Part shown: positions 16,474 through 25,715 of the stretch, in pieces | Position numbering within the stretch: position 1 is the first letter of the stretch | How the letters are laid out: the number at the start of each line of letters is the position of its first letter | Origin: 62-47 sp044463945 | Lineage (GTDB): Bacteria; Pseudomonadota; Alphaproteobacteria; Rhizobiales; Xanthobacteraceae | Direction: 5' to 3' | NCBI GenBank assembly: GCA_044463945.1 | Contig: JBIQLW010000011.1 | Location: 1-64,000 of the forward strand | Length of the DNA stretch: 64,000 bases | Notes under the pieces: generated by a model | Database searches by the model: none | What the model saw: the letters and a program-made list of their open reading frames with translations, nothing else | Told to the model about the DNA's origin: nothing | Translations under genes and position numbers: made by a program

Positions 16474-16696
16474 GACGGAATGTGCCGTCACGAAATCTGA
16501 AGCGCGACAGACGGAAGCGGACAACCACGCGAAGGTGCCCGGCGGTTAACCGCGTCTCGGGTTTCATCCGCAGAGGGCTGAGTCCGGTAACCGCGACGAT
16601 CACAAATCGCGGGCCGACTGCGGCGGCGGTATACTTCCGGCGGCGAAGCAGCTAAGCAAGAAACGGACCAAATCTTGTGGAACGGTTTTTGCCTCG

Positions 16697-18292
16697 ATGG
16701 CGCTGTCGCAAAAGCTAGAGTTTCGCCAGTCGCAAGCGCTGGTGATGACGCCGCAGTTGATGCAGGCGATCAAGCTCTTGCAGCTTTCCAATCTCGACCT
16801 CGCCGCCTTCGTCGAGGAAGAACTGGAGCGCAACCCGCTGCTGGAACGCGCCGGCGACGGGCCGGATGCGGCGACGGGCGACGGCGCTGCCGTTGCCACG
16901 GATGACGACGCCGGGAGCGGCGAAGCGCCGTCCGGCGACGGCTTCGACGCCGTTCCGGAAACCGGGCAGGAAGACTGGCTGAGCCGCGACCTCGGCAGCC
17001 GCGCCGAAATCGAGCGGACGCTCGACACCGGCCTCGACAACGTCTTTCCGGAGGAGCCGGCCGAGGCCGCCGCCCGCGCCGCGCAGGACGCCCCGCCCAC
17101 CGCCTATACCGAGTGGGGTGGCGGTGCGTCGAACGACGACGACTACAACCTCGAAGCCTTCGTCGCCGCCGAAACCACGCTGGCAGACCATCTCGCCGAA
17201 CAGCTTTCGGTGGCGCTGCCGCGTCCGGCGCAGCGCATGATCGGCCGCTATCTGATCGACCTGGTGGACGAGGCCGGCTACCTGCCGGCCGATCTCGGCA
17301 ACGCCGCTGAGCGGCTCGGCGCCACCGAGGCCGAGGTCGAAGCGGTGCTCACGGTATTGCAGACTTTCGAGCCCGCCGGCGTGTTCGCGCGTAACTTAAG
17401 CGAGTGCCTCGCGATCCAGTTGCGCGAGCGCGACCGCTTCGATCCGGCGATGCGGGCGCTGGTGGACAACCTCGATCTTCTGGCGCGGCGCGACTTCGCC
17501 GGCTTGCGAAAACTGTGCGGGGTCGACGACGACGATCTCGCCGACATGATCGCGGAAATCCGCCGGCTCAATCCCAAGCCCGGCTTGCAGTTCGCCAGCG
17601 TCCGGGTCCAGACCGTGGTGCCCGACGTCTATGTGCGGCCCGGCGCCGACGGTGGCTGGCTGGTCGAACTCAATAGCGACACCCTGCCGAAGGTGCTGGT
17701 CAACCAGACTTACTATGCGCAGCTAGCGAAGACCGCGCGCAAGGACGGCGACAAAACCTATTTCAGCGACTGTCTTCAGAACGCCACCTGGCTGGTGCGC
17801 GCGCTCGACCAGCGCGCCCGCACCATCCTCAAGGTCGCGACCGAAATCGTGCGCCAGCAGGACGGCTTCTTCGCTCACGGCGTGGCGTACCTGCGGCCGC
17901 TCAATCTGAAGGCCGTGGCGGACGCGATCCAGATGCACGAGTCGACGGTGTCGCGGGTCACCGCCAACAAATATGTCGCCACCAATCGCGGCGTATTCGA
18001 GCTGAAGTACTTCTTCACCGCATCGATCGCTTCGGCCGACGGCGGCGAGGCGCATTCGGCGGAAGCGGTGCGCCACCAGATCCGGCAGTTGATCGACGCC
18101 GAGCCGCCCGACGCTATCCTCTCCGACGACACTATCGTCGAACGGCTGCGCGAGACCGGCATCGATATCGCGCGGCGCACCGTGGCGAAATACCGCGAGG
18201 CGATGCGGATTCCCTCGTCGGTGCAGCGCCGCCGCGACAAGCAGGCCTTGCTCGGGCCGGCGCGCGCCGGCAACCGCCAGAATATGCGTTGA
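16697..18292 (+). CDS. rpoN: RNA polymerase sigma-54 factor RpoN
   Basis: A 531-aa sigma factor for genes activated by bacterial enhancer-binding proteins (nitrogen, transport, motility and others). Region I is MALSQKLEFRQSQALVMTPQLMQAIKLLQL, rich in Gln and Leu. An acidic insert of low complexity (about residues 55-145) forms region II. The core-binding and DNA-binding regions follow, ending in the RpoN box ARRTVAKYRE near residue 500 with the trailing RIPSSVQRRR. It is downstream of lptB and upstream of hpf and ptsN, the standard rpoN neighbourhood. A paralogue elsewhere is possible in this group. A 229-bp gap follows, with no clear site. Confidence 0.96.
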   Translation: MALSQKLEFRQSQALVMTPQLMQAIKLLQLSNLDLAAFVEEELERNPLLERAGDGPDAATGDGAAVATDDDAGSGEAPSGDGFDAVPETGQEDWLSRDLGSRAEIERTLDTGLDNVFPEEPAEAAARAAQDAPPTAYTEWGGGASNDDDYNLEAFVAAETTLADHLAEQLSVALPRPAQRMIGRYLIDLVDEAGYLPADLGNAAERLGATEAEVEAVLTVLQTFEPAGVFARNLSECLAIQLRERDRFDPAMRALVDNLDLLARRDFAGLRKLCGVDDDDLADMIAEIRRLNPKPGLQFASVRVQTVVPDVYVRPGADGGWLVELNSDTLPKVLVNQTYYAQLAKTARKDGDKTYFSDCLQNATWLVRALDQRARTILKVATEIVRQQDGFFAHGVAYLRPLNLKAVADAIQMHESTVSRVTANKYVATNRGVFELKYFFTASIASADGGEAHSAEAVRHQIRQLIDAEPPDAILSDDTIVERLRETGIDIARRTVAKYREAMRIPSSVQRRRDKQALLGPARAGNRQNMR

Positions 18293-18521
18293 CCGCCAAA
18301 CCGTTCGTTAACACATAAGATGCGCGCTGACGTTTGCCACCACTTTATCCATGCGTTGGCATCCATGTGTCGGGGCCGCCGCTTTCGATCACGCCGAGGT
18401 CATCGCCGCGACATCGAACGGGCTTGATTGCAACCTCATTCGCCGGAATACTCCACGGGACGGGCATTCGCGAATGAAGGATTCGCGAACGCCCATCAGG
18501 TGTGATGAATCGAGGTACGAC

Positions 18522-19142
18522 ATGAGCATTCGAGTCTCGGGCAAAAGCATCAATATCGGTGAAGCCTTGCGCGGCCGCGTCAGCGACCGCACCGAGGAAG
18601 TGCTGCGCAAGTATTTCGACGGCAACTACTCCGGTCATATGACCTTCAGCAAGGACGGTTTCGGATTCAAGACCGATTGCGCGCTGCATCTGGATTCCGG
18701 CATCACGCTGGAAGCGGAATCCAACGCAGCCGATGCTTACGCCAGTGCGGACCAGGCGCTCATCCAGATCGAGAAGCGGTTGCGCCGCTACAAGAGCCGC
18801 CTGAAGGACCGCTCGGCGCGCAAGCCCTACGCCGATGCCGCGATCCGGGCCGAGCGTGACGCCGCGCCGCTCGACGCCCGCAGCTACGTGCTGGAAGCGT
18901 TGCCGCAGGATGAAGACAGCGACGACGAAGTCACCGCGTACAATCCCGTCATCATCGCCGAGACGACATCGTCGCTGAAGCGCATGTCGGTGAGCGAGGC
19001 GGTGATGGAATTGGATTTCACCGGCGCCGCGGTGATCGTATTCCAGCACGGCGGCTCGGGCCGCGTGAACATCATCTATCGCCGTGCCGACGGCAACATT
19101 GGCTGGATCGATCCGCCGGAGGTACAGCCCCGCGCCTCGTAA
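18522..19142 (+). CDS. hpf: Ribosome hibernation promoting factor, long form
   Basis: A 206-aa long HPF that joins 70S ribosomes into inactive 100S dimers in slow growth. The N-terminal RaiA-like domain is visible in MSIRVSGKSINIGEALRGRV and the EEVLRKYF helix, and a linker runs from about residue 105. The C-terminal dimerisation domain begins near SVSEAVMELDFTGAAVIVFQ and has the sequence NIIYRRADGNIGWIDP. ATG 18522 has GAGG 10 bp upstream; the ORF upstream of it is not family-like. It follows rpoN and precedes ptsN, consistent with a stationary-phase or nitrogen-linked role. Confidence 0.94.
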   Translation: MSIRVSGKSINIGEALRGRVSDRTEEVLRKYFDGNYSGHMTFSKDGFGFKTDCALHLDSGITLEAESNAADAYASADQALIQIEKRLRRYKSRLKDRSARKPYADAAIRAERDAAPLDARSYVLEALPQDEDSDDEVTAYNPVIIAETTSSLKRMSVSEAVMELDFTGAAVIVFQHGGSGRVNIIYRRADGNIGWIDPPEVQPRAS

Positions 19143-19776
19143 GCGCGCCTCCCTGCTGCCTGACCTGGGCGGCGGATGTAAGAACTCCAGGGATGAGGTC
19201 CCCAAAACAACGGTCCGGAAAGTAAAGCCTGCGGACAAGCGAGGCGGCCGCGGCCGCAGCACCGGCGATGCCCGGGGTTCCGCGGGATGCGAAAAACGCG
19301 TGGCGGCGTCGGTGTTTGGCGGCGAGACGCCGGCGGGAACCGGGTGCCGCGCCGCATATCAGCGCTGCTGATACAGCATCCGACGTGGCGGCTTTGGACA
19401 GGTTTTATGGACAACGTGCTTGCAATCGCCGTTGACGCCTCGTAAGGCGGTCCCTATGGTCCGCCGCCTCGACAGGGACGGCCGTTAAGGGACGCGACCG
19501 AACCTGAATTCGATAGCGATTTGGCGCGAAGCCGACGCCGGTTCGCACCAAGCAAGCGTATCGAATCAAAATTGGAGAGCGCCGGTCCTGATTCCGTCAG
19601 GAGCGCAAAGGCTCTGGCAGGCGTGGGTGGGGGTGCTAAAATGGCTGTCATGATGAAGCCGAAGCAACTTCGAACGGCGGCGGGCGTGGCTTCCGCCTGA
19701 GGAAGCACGCGCGCATCGCGCAAATCCAAACCTTGTTTCGCAATCGGCGGTCAACGCCTCTTTCTCGGAATGCTCC
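19143..19776. other. 634-bp gap before ptsN with a promoter candidate but no gene
   Basis: No convincing protein or RNA gene is visible. TTGACG (19432-19437) and TATGGT (19455-19460) are 17 bp apart and resemble a housekeeping promoter. Transcription would begin near 19467 and read towards ptsN through about 310 nt. Within that stretch an ATG near 19641 opens a frame of only about 19 codons (MAVMMKPKQL...), of doubtful status. The first 290 bp of the gap are GC-rich without clear structure. Confidence 0.5.
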
Positions 19777-20238
19777 ATGATGATCACGGATCTGGTCGCG
19801 CCCGAGGCGATTCTTCCGGCATTGAAGGTCAACAGCAAGAAGCAGGCGTTGCAGGAGCTTGCGGCGCGCGCCGCCGAACTGACCGGGCAAAACGAGCGCG
19901 CGATTTTCGAAGTGCTGTTGCAGCGGGAAAAGCTCGGCACCACCGCGGTCGGCTACGGCATCGCGATTCCGCACGGCAAGCTGCCGAAACTGGAGAAGCT
20001 GTTCGGCCTGTTCGCGCGGCTGGAGCGGCCGATTGATTTCGAGGCGATGGACAGCCAGCCGGTCGATCTGTTGTTCCTGCTGCTGGCGCCGGAAGGCGCG
20101 GGCGCCGATCACCTGAAGGCGCTGGCCAAAATCGCGCGACTATTGCGCGATCAGGACGTGGCGCGCAAGCTGCGCGCCTCGACCGACGCGCAGGCGATCT
20201 ATTCGGTGCTCGCCATGCCTCCGGCGACGGTGGCGTAG
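19777..20238 (+). CDS. ptsN: PTS IIA-like nitrogen-regulatory protein PtsN
   Basis: A 153-aa EIIANtr protein. It takes phosphate from PtsO in the nitrogen PTS and signals nitrogen and potassium status instead of importing sugar. The active-site His66 is in GIAIPHGKLP (residues 61-70), and the fold segments VLLQREKLGTTAVGYG and ARLERPIDFEAMD are typical. Its place after rpoN and hpf is the usual one. ATG 19777 is used; ATG 19780 is an equal alternative, as no strong ribosome site is seen. It converges on ilvD, and the palindromic repeat at 20271-20299 lies between the two genes. Confidence 0.95.
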   Translation: MMITDLVAPEAILPALKVNSKKQALQELAARAAELTGQNERAIFEVLLQREKLGTTAVGYGIAIPHGKLPKLEKLFGLFARLERPIDFEAMDSQPVDLLFLLLAPEGAGADHLKALAKIARLLRDQDVARKLRASTDAQAIYSVLAMPPATVA

Positions 20239-20270
20239 GACCGGCTTCAGCCGAGTTGCATACTTGATTC

Positions 20271-20299
20271 GTCATGGCCGGACTTGTTCCGGCCATCCA
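20271..20299. repeat. Dispersed palindromic repeat, copy 2 (REP-like)
   Basis: GTCATGGCCGGACTTGTTCC plus GGCCATCC forms a perfect 9-bp stem (ATGGCCGGA with TCCGGCCAT) around a 5-nt loop. It lies between the convergent ptsN and ilvD genes and may also end transcription. Confidence 0.7.
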
Positions 20300-20319
20300 G
20301 GTCTTCGCGGGCTAATCGA

Positions 20320-22161
20320 TCACCCCTTCACCACGCGTACCGCGCCGAGCGCGGCGCTGGTGGCGTGGGCGGCATAGGACTTGAGCGCCATGGTGATGCG
20401 GCGCTTGCGCGGACCGGGCTTCCACGCATCATCACCGCGTGCGTTCATCGCCGCGCGGCGGCGCTCAAGCTCGGCGTCGTCCACTGCGAGATGGATCTTG
20501 CGATCGGGAATGTCGATCTCGATGCGGTCGCCCTCGGCGACCAGACCGATCGCACCGCCCTCCGCCGCTTCCGGCGAGACGTGGCCGATCGACAGGCCCG
20601 AGGTGCCGCCGGAGAAGCGGCCGTCGGTAATCAGCGCGCAGGCTTTGCCCAGCCCCTTCGATTTCAGGTAGCTGGTCGGATACAGCATCTCCTGCATTCC
20701 CGGCCCGCCGCGGGGCCCCTCGTAGCGGATCACGACGACGTCGCCCGCCTTGATCTTGTTGGTGAGGATGGCGTCCACCGCCGCGTCCTGGCTCGCGAAG
20801 ATTCGCGCGGGGCCGGAGAATTTAAGAATGCTGTCGTCGACGCCGGCGGTCTTCACGATGCAGCCGTCGCGCGCGATGTTGCCGAACAGCACCGCGAGCC
20901 CGCCATCTTTCGAGAAGGCATGTTCGGCATCGCGGATGCAGCCCTTGGCGCGGTCGGTGTCGAGGTCGTCGAAGCGCCGGTCCTGGCTGAACGCGACTTC
21001 GGTGCGCACGCCGCCGGGCGCGGCGCGATAGAAGGTGCGCACGCTGTCGCTCCTGGTGCGCTTGATGTCCCAGCGCTCCAGCGCGTCCTTCAGCGAGGCG
21101 CTGTGCACCGTGGGGAGGCTGGTGTCGATCAGCCCGGCGCGGTCGAGTTCGCCTAAAATGCCCATGATGCCGCCGGCGCGATGCACGTCTTCGAGATGCA
21201 CGTCAGGCACCGAGGGCGCGACCTTGCACAGCACCGGCACGCGGCGCGACAGCCGGTCGATGTCCTTCATGGTGAACGGCACCTCGCCCTCGTAGGCGGC
21301 GGCCAGCAGATGCAGCACGGTGTTGGTGGAACCGCCCATCGAGATGTCGAGCGTCATCGCGTTCTCGAACGCCTTGAAGCTCGCGATATTGCGCGGCAGC
21401 GCGTTCTCGTCGTTCTGCTCGTAGTAGCGGCGCGCCAGATCGACGATCAGGTGGCCGGCCTCGACGAACAGACCCTTGCGGTCGGCGTGGGTAGCGAGCA
21501 CCGAGCCGTTGCCCGGCAGCGCCAGCCCGAGCGCCTCGGTAAGGCAGTTCATCGAATTGGCGGTGAACATGCCCGAGCACGAGCCGCAGGTCGGGCAGGC
21601 CGAGCGCTCGATCACCTCGACGTCGGCGTCGCTCACGGCGTCGTCGGCGGCCGCGACCATGGCGTCGATCAGGTCCACCGACTTGACCTTGCCGTCGAGC
21701 ACAACCTTGCCGGACTCCATCGGCCCGCCGGAGACGAACACGGTGGGGATGTTGAGACGCAGCGCCGCCATCAACATGCCGGGTGTGATCTTATCGCAGT
21801 TGGAGATGCACACCATGGCGTCGGCGCAATGGGCGTTGACCATGTATTCGACGCTGTCGGCGATAATCTCGCGCGAGGGCAGGCTGTAGAGCATCCCGTC
21901 ATGGCCCATGGCGATGCCGTCGTCCACCGCGATGGTATTGAACTCCTTGGCGACGCCGCCGGCCTGCTCGATCTCGCGCGCCACCAGTTGACCGAGATCC
22001 TTGAGATGGACGTGGCCCGGCACGAACTGGGTGAAAGAGTTCACCACCGCGATGATCGGCTTGCCAAAATCCTCGTTCTTCATGCCGGTGGCGCGCCACA
22101 GCCCGCGCGCGCCGGCCATGTTGCGGCCGTGGGTGGAGGTGCGGGAGCGGTAGGCGGGCAT
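20320..22161 (-). CDS. ilvD: Dihydroxy-acid dehydratase IlvD
   Basis: A 613-aa iron-sulfur enzyme that dehydrates dihydroxy-isovalerate and dihydroxy-methylvalerate, the third step of branched-chain amino acid synthesis in the cytosol. The family's cluster ligands are visible: SNCDKITPGM, and CPTCGSCSGMF. The catalytic region DGRFSGGTSGLSIGHVSPEA is near the C-terminus. The MPAYRSRTSTHGRNMAGARGLW N-terminus is the standard form, so the start is at 22161. It stands alone and diverges from ugpB across 374 bp. Confidence 0.97.
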   Translation of the reverse strand: MPAYRSRTSTHGRNMAGARGLWRATGMKNEDFGKPIIAVVNSFTQFVPGHVHLKDLGQLVAREIEQAGGVAKEFNTIAVDDGIAMGHDGMLYSLPSREIIADSVEYMVNAHCADAMVCISNCDKITPGMLMAALRLNIPTVFVSGGPMESGKVVLDGKVKSVDLIDAMVAAADDAVSDADVEVIERSACPTCGSCSGMFTANSMNCLTEALGLALPGNGSVLATHADRKGLFVEAGHLIVDLARRYYEQNDENALPRNIASFKAFENAMTLDISMGGSTNTVLHLLAAAYEGEVPFTMKDIDRLSRRVPVLCKVAPSVPDVHLEDVHRAGGIMGILGELDRAGLIDTSLPTVHSASLKDALERWDIKRTRSDSVRTFYRAAPGGVRTEVAFSQDRRFDDLDTDRAKGCIRDAEHAFSKDGGLAVLFGNIARDGCIVKTAGVDDSILKFSGPARIFASQDAAVDAILTNKIKAGDVVVIRYEGPRGGPGMQEMLYPTSYLKSKGLGKACALITDGRFSGGTSGLSIGHVSPEAAEGGAIGLVAEGDRIEIDIPDRKIHLAVDDAELERRRAAMNARGDDAWKPGPRKRRITMALKSYAAHATSAALGAVRVVKG

Positions 22162-22535
22162 GGCTGGTCCTCAAAAAACAACGGGTGGCGGGCCGGCCAT
22201 CGCGGCCGGGCGGTGAGGGAACATACTCCCGGCGCGCGGCGGGTCAAACGCCGGGGCAGCGAAAATCAGCCGGCGAATGGAAGCCATGCGCGGCGATGGC
22301 CGGGGTGGCGTCCTGAGACCCTGACCGGACAGCGAGTCGTTGGCCGTCCTGCCGGCTGATCCGCCTGGCTGAGCCGCCGCGTCAAGGTCTGCGGGGAATG
22401 TGATTTTTCTCCTTTCCTTGAGGCCGACTTCGCCCTTACCATTCAGTCGTTCGAACGTTCGGTTGGTCACTTCCACGTCATCCGGCGCTGTTATCGCGCA
22501 AAAAGAAGGTGACCCCCATATCCCGGAGGAACGCG
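22162..22535. other. Intergenic region between ilvD and ugpB, with an AT-poor palindrome
   Basis: The 374 bp between the two divergent starts hold no gene. At 22448-22461 the sequence CGTTCGAACGTTCG contains two overlapping 10-bp palindromes (CGTTCGAACG and CGAACGTTCG). It sits 75-90 bp before the ugpB start and could be an operator for the sugar-phosphate importer. Ribosome site CGGAGGA is at 22524-22530. Confidence 0.45.
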
Positions 22536-23864
22536 ATGCCGATCCGACAGCTTGCCGCCGCAGCCGCCGCCACGCTGGCGCTGGCCCTGACCCCGGCGCT
22601 GGTCACGCCCGCCCTTGCCGTCACCGAAATTCAGTGGTGGCACGCCATGACCGGCGGTAACAACGACGTCGTCGTCAAGCTCGCCAACGACTTCAACGCC
22701 TCGCAGAAGGACTACAAGGTGGTGCCGACCTACAAGGGCGGCTACGCCGACACCATGAACGCCGGCATCGCCGCCTTCCGCGCCGGCAACGCGCCGCACA
22801 TCATGCAGGTGTTCGAAGTCGGCACCGCCACCATGATGGCCGCCAAGGGCGCGGTGAAGCCGGTCTACCAGCTCATGAAGGAAACCGGCGAGAAGTTTGA
22901 CCCCAACGCCTACCTGCCGGCGATCACCGGCTACTATTCGACCTCGAAGAGCGAGATGCTGTCGTTCCCCTTCAACTCGTCGTCGACGGTGATGTGGATC
23001 AACCTCGATGCGCTGAAGAAAGCCAACATTGCTGAAATCCCGAAAACCTGGCCGGAGGTGTTCGAGGATGCGAAGAAGCTGAAAGCCGCCGGCTATTCGA
23101 CCTGCGGCTTCTCCAACGCCTGGGTCACCTGGGTCAACATCGAGCAGCTTTCGGCCTGGCATAACGTACCGCTCTCGACAAAAGCCAACGGCCTCGACGG
23201 CTTCGACACCGTGCTGGAGTTCAACGGCCCGCTCCAGGTCAAGCATCTGGAGAAGCTGATCGAGTTGCAGAAGGACAAGACCTACGACTATTCCGGCCGC
23301 ACCAACACCGGCGAGGGCCGCTTCACCTCCGGCGAGTGCCCGATCTTCCTGACTTCGTCGGGCTTCTTCGGCAACGTCAAGTCGCAGGCCAAGTTCAACT
23401 GGACCAACGCGCCGATGCCTTACTATCCGGACGTCAAGGGCGCGCCGCAGAACTCCATCATCGGCGGCGCCTCGCTGTGGGTGATGGGCGGCAAGAGCCC
23501 GGAGGAATACAAGGGCGTCGCCAAATTCTTCGCCTTCCTCTCCGACACCGATCGTCAGGTCGAGATTCACAAGGCGTCGGGCTACCTGCCGATCACCAAG
23601 GCGGCCTACGCCAAGGCCAAGGCGGAGGGCTATTACGAGGACCATCCCTATCTCGAAACGCCGCTGAAAGAACTGACTAACAAGGAGCCGACGGAAAATT
23701 CGCGCGGGCTCCGGCTCGGCAACATGGTGCAGTTGCGCGATGTCTGGGCCGAGGAAATCGAGCAGGCGCTGGCCGGCAAGAAGACCGCCAAGCAGGCGCT
23801 CGACGCCGCGGTGGCGCGCGGCAACACCATGCTGCGCCAATTCGAGCGGACGGTGGCGAAGTAG
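22536..23864 (+). CDS. ugpB: sn-glycerol-3-phosphate ABC transporter, periplasmic binding protein UgpB
   Basis: A 442-aa receptor with a signal peptide (MPIRQLAAAAAATLALALT..., cleavage near ALA-VTE). The mature protein starts with the solute-binding cluster pattern VTEIQWWHAMTGGNNDVV, very close to UgpB. The later YKGGYADTMNAGIAAFRAGN and FPFNSSSTVMWIN segments match G3P and glycerophosphodiester receptors. It is followed by the permeases UgpA and UgpE and the ATPase UgpC, the standard order, so the operon is complete. The start at 22536 has CGGAGGA upstream. G3P is the likely main ligand, but related receptors may prefer other phosphates. Confidence 0.93.
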   Translation: MPIRQLAAAAAATLALALTPALVTPALAVTEIQWWHAMTGGNNDVVVKLANDFNASQKDYKVVPTYKGGYADTMNAGIAAFRAGNAPHIMQVFEVGTATMMAAKGAVKPVYQLMKETGEKFDPNAYLPAITGYYSTSKSEMLSFPFNSSSTVMWINLDALKKANIAEIPKTWPEVFEDAKKLKAAGYSTCGFSNAWVTWVNIEQLSAWHNVPLSTKANGLDGFDTVLEFNGPLQVKHLEKLIELQKDKTYDYSGRTNTGEGRFTSGECPIFLTSSGFFGNVKSQAKFNWTNAPMPYYPDVKGAPQNSIIGGASLWVMGGKSPEEYKGVAKFFAFLSDTDRQVEIHKASGYLPITKAAYAKAKAEGYYEDHPYLETPLKELTNKEPTENSRGLRLGNMVQLRDVWAEEIEQALAGKKTAKQALDAAVARGNTMLRQFERTVAK

Positions 23865-23892
23865 CTGACGGCCCTGAACGTATCTCCAACAT

Positions 23893-23963
23893 GTCATTGC
23901 CGGACTTGATCCGGCAATCCATCTTGCGAAGATGATGGATGCCTGGGGCAAGCCGGGCATGAC
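23893..23963. repeat. Dispersed palindromic repeat, copy 3, overlapping the ugpA 5' end
   Basis: Two inverted units: GTCATTGCCGGACTTGATCC with GGCAATCC, and further on GGGCAAGCCGGGCATGACGC. The second unit contains or borders ATG 23932 and 23959, so the repeat reaches into the predicted ugpA start region. Confidence 0.7.
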
Positions 23964-23976
23964 GCCCAGAAAGCTC

Positions 23977-24858
23977 ATGCAAAAGCAATCGGTCTTTCAT
24001 TCCCGCTGGCTGCCATGGGTGCTGATCGCGCCGCAGATGGCGGTGGTGCTGGTGTTTTTCTACTGGCCGGCGGCGCAGGCGGTGCTGCAATCGTTCCTGT
24101 TGCAGGACGCGTTCGGGTTGTCCACGGTCTTCGTCTGGTTCGACAACTACCGGGAACTCCTGAGCGAGCCGGATTACTTCGCCTCGGTGGTGCGGACCTT
24201 CGTGTTCGCAGCGGCGATCGCCGCCCTTTCGCTGTCGTCGGCGCTGTTGCTGGCGGTGATGGCCGACAAGCCGCTGCGCGCCGCCGGGCTCTACCGCACG
24301 CTGCTGATCTGGCCCTACGCGGTCGCGCCGCCGGTCGCCGGCGTGTTGTGGATCTTCATGCTCAACCCTTCGCTCGGCGTGCTGGCGCACGGGCTGCGGG
24401 CGCTGGGCATCGACTGGAACCCGCTGCTCGACGGCGATCAGGCGGCGCTGCTCATCATCCTCGCCTCGGCATGGAAGCAGATTTCCTACAATTTCCTGTT
24501 CTTCCTCGCCGGGCTTCAGGCGATCCCGAGAAGCGTGCATGAGGCTGCCGCCATCGACGGCGCGCGGCCGGTGCGGCGGTTCTGGACCATCACCTTCCCG
24601 CTGCTGTCGCCGACCATCTTCTTCCTGATCGTCATCAACGTGGTCTATGCCTTCTTCGACACCTTCGGCGTCATCGACACCATGACCCGCGGCGGTCCGG
24701 CCAAGGCCACCGAAACGCTGGTGTACAAGGTCTATAGCGACGGTCTGCTCGGCGGCAATCTCGGCTCCTCGGCGGCGCAGTCGGTGATCCTGATGGGCAT
24801 CGTCATCGCCCTCACCGCGATCCAGTTCCGCTTCGTCGAACGCAAGGTGACGTATTGA
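23977..24858 (+). CDS. ugpA: sn-glycerol-3-phosphate ABC transporter permease UgpA
   Basis: A 293-aa inner-membrane permease with six membrane helices of the MalF/UgpA type. The family EAA loop is HEAAAIDGARPVRRFWTITFPLLSP. I choose ATG 23977 (MQKQSVFHSRWLPWVLIAPQ) because the segment before it, from ATG 23932 or 23959, is a translation of the palindromic repeat (MMDAWGKPGMTPRKL) and is not typical of UgpA. ATG 23959 is possible if the repeat supplied a new start. The stop overlaps the ugpE start (TGATG). It forms the channel together with UgpE. Confidence 0.92.
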   Translation: MQKQSVFHSRWLPWVLIAPQMAVVLVFFYWPAAQAVLQSFLLQDAFGLSTVFVWFDNYRELLSEPDYFASVVRTFVFAAAIAALSLSSALLLAVMADKPLRAAGLYRTLLIWPYAVAPPVAGVLWIFMLNPSLGVLAHGLRALGIDWNPLLDGDQAALLIILASAWKQISYNFLFFLAGLQAIPRSVHEAAAIDGARPVRRFWTITFPLLSPTIFFLIVINVVYAFFDTFGVIDTMTRGGPAKATETLVYKVYSDGLLGGNLGSSAAQSVILMGIVIALTAIQFRFVERKVTY

Positions 24859-25706
24859 TGGTCGAGAACGAGGGCATCCGGCGTTACGTGGCCCACGTCA
24901 TCCTGTGGATCGGCATCGCCATCGTGGCGTTTCCGGTCTACCTCGCTTTCGTCGCCTCGACCCAGGACAACGCGGCGATCGCCAACGGCCAGATGTCGCT
25001 GCTGCCCGGCAGCCACTTTCTTGAAACCTACTACAGGACGCTGTTCGTCGGCTCATCGGGCACCACGCGCGAGCCGGTCGGCACAATGCTGTTCAACTCG
25101 ATGGTGATGGCGCTGTCGATCGCGCTCGGCAAGATCGCGATCTCGATCCTGTCCGCCTATGCCATCGTGTTCTTCCGCTTCCCGTTCCGCATGACGATGT
25201 TCTGGATCATCTTCATCACGCTGATGCTGCCGGTGGAGGTGCGCATCTATCCGACTTACAAGATCGCCGCCGACCTCAACCTGCTCGACAGCTATTCCGG
25301 GCTGGCGCTGCCGCTGATCGCCTCCGCCACCGCGACGCTGCTGTTTCGGCAGTTCTTCATGACGGTGCCGGACGAACTAATGGAAGCCTCGCGGATCGAC
25401 GGCGCGGGACCGTTCCGCTTCTTCAAGGATACGCTGCTGCCGCTGTCACGCACCAACATGGCGGCGCTGTTCGTGATCCTGTTCATCTACGGCTGGAACC
25501 AGTATCTGTGGCCGCTACTCATCACCACCCGCGACGACATGCAGACGATTCAGGTCGGCATCCGCAAGATGATCGTCACCTCCGACGCGCTGACCGAATG
25601 GCCGGTGGTGATGGCGACCTCGATCCTGGCGATGCTGCCGCCGGTCGCGGTCGTCATCGTGATGCAGAAGCTGTTCGTGCGCGGGCTGGTGGAGACGGAG
25701 AAGTGA
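24858..25706 (+). CDS. ugpE: sn-glycerol-3-phosphate ABC transporter permease UgpE
   Basis: A 282-aa inner-membrane permease, the second half of the Ugp channel, with six membrane helices. The EAA motif is MEASRIDGAGPFRFFKDTLLPL. The start ATG 24858 overlaps the ugpA stop by one base (TGATG), so the two are translationally coupled. An upstream in-frame TTG at 24855 is ignored. It is followed by a 116-bp spacer with the heptamer hairpin and then ugpC. Confidence 0.93.
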   Translation: MVENEGIRRYVAHVILWIGIAIVAFPVYLAFVASTQDNAAIANGQMSLLPGSHFLETYYRTLFVGSSGTTREPVGTMLFNSMVMALSIALGKIAISILSAYAIVFFRFPFRMTMFWIIFITLMLPVEVRIYPTYKIAADLNLLDSYSGLALPLIASATATLLFRQFFMTVPDELMEASRIDGAGPFRFFKDTLLPLSRTNMAALFVILFIYGWNQYLWPLLITTRDDMQTIQVGIRKMIVTSDALTEWPVVMATSILAMLPPVAVVIVMQKLFVRGLVETEK

Positions 25707-25715
25707 AGGGAGTGA

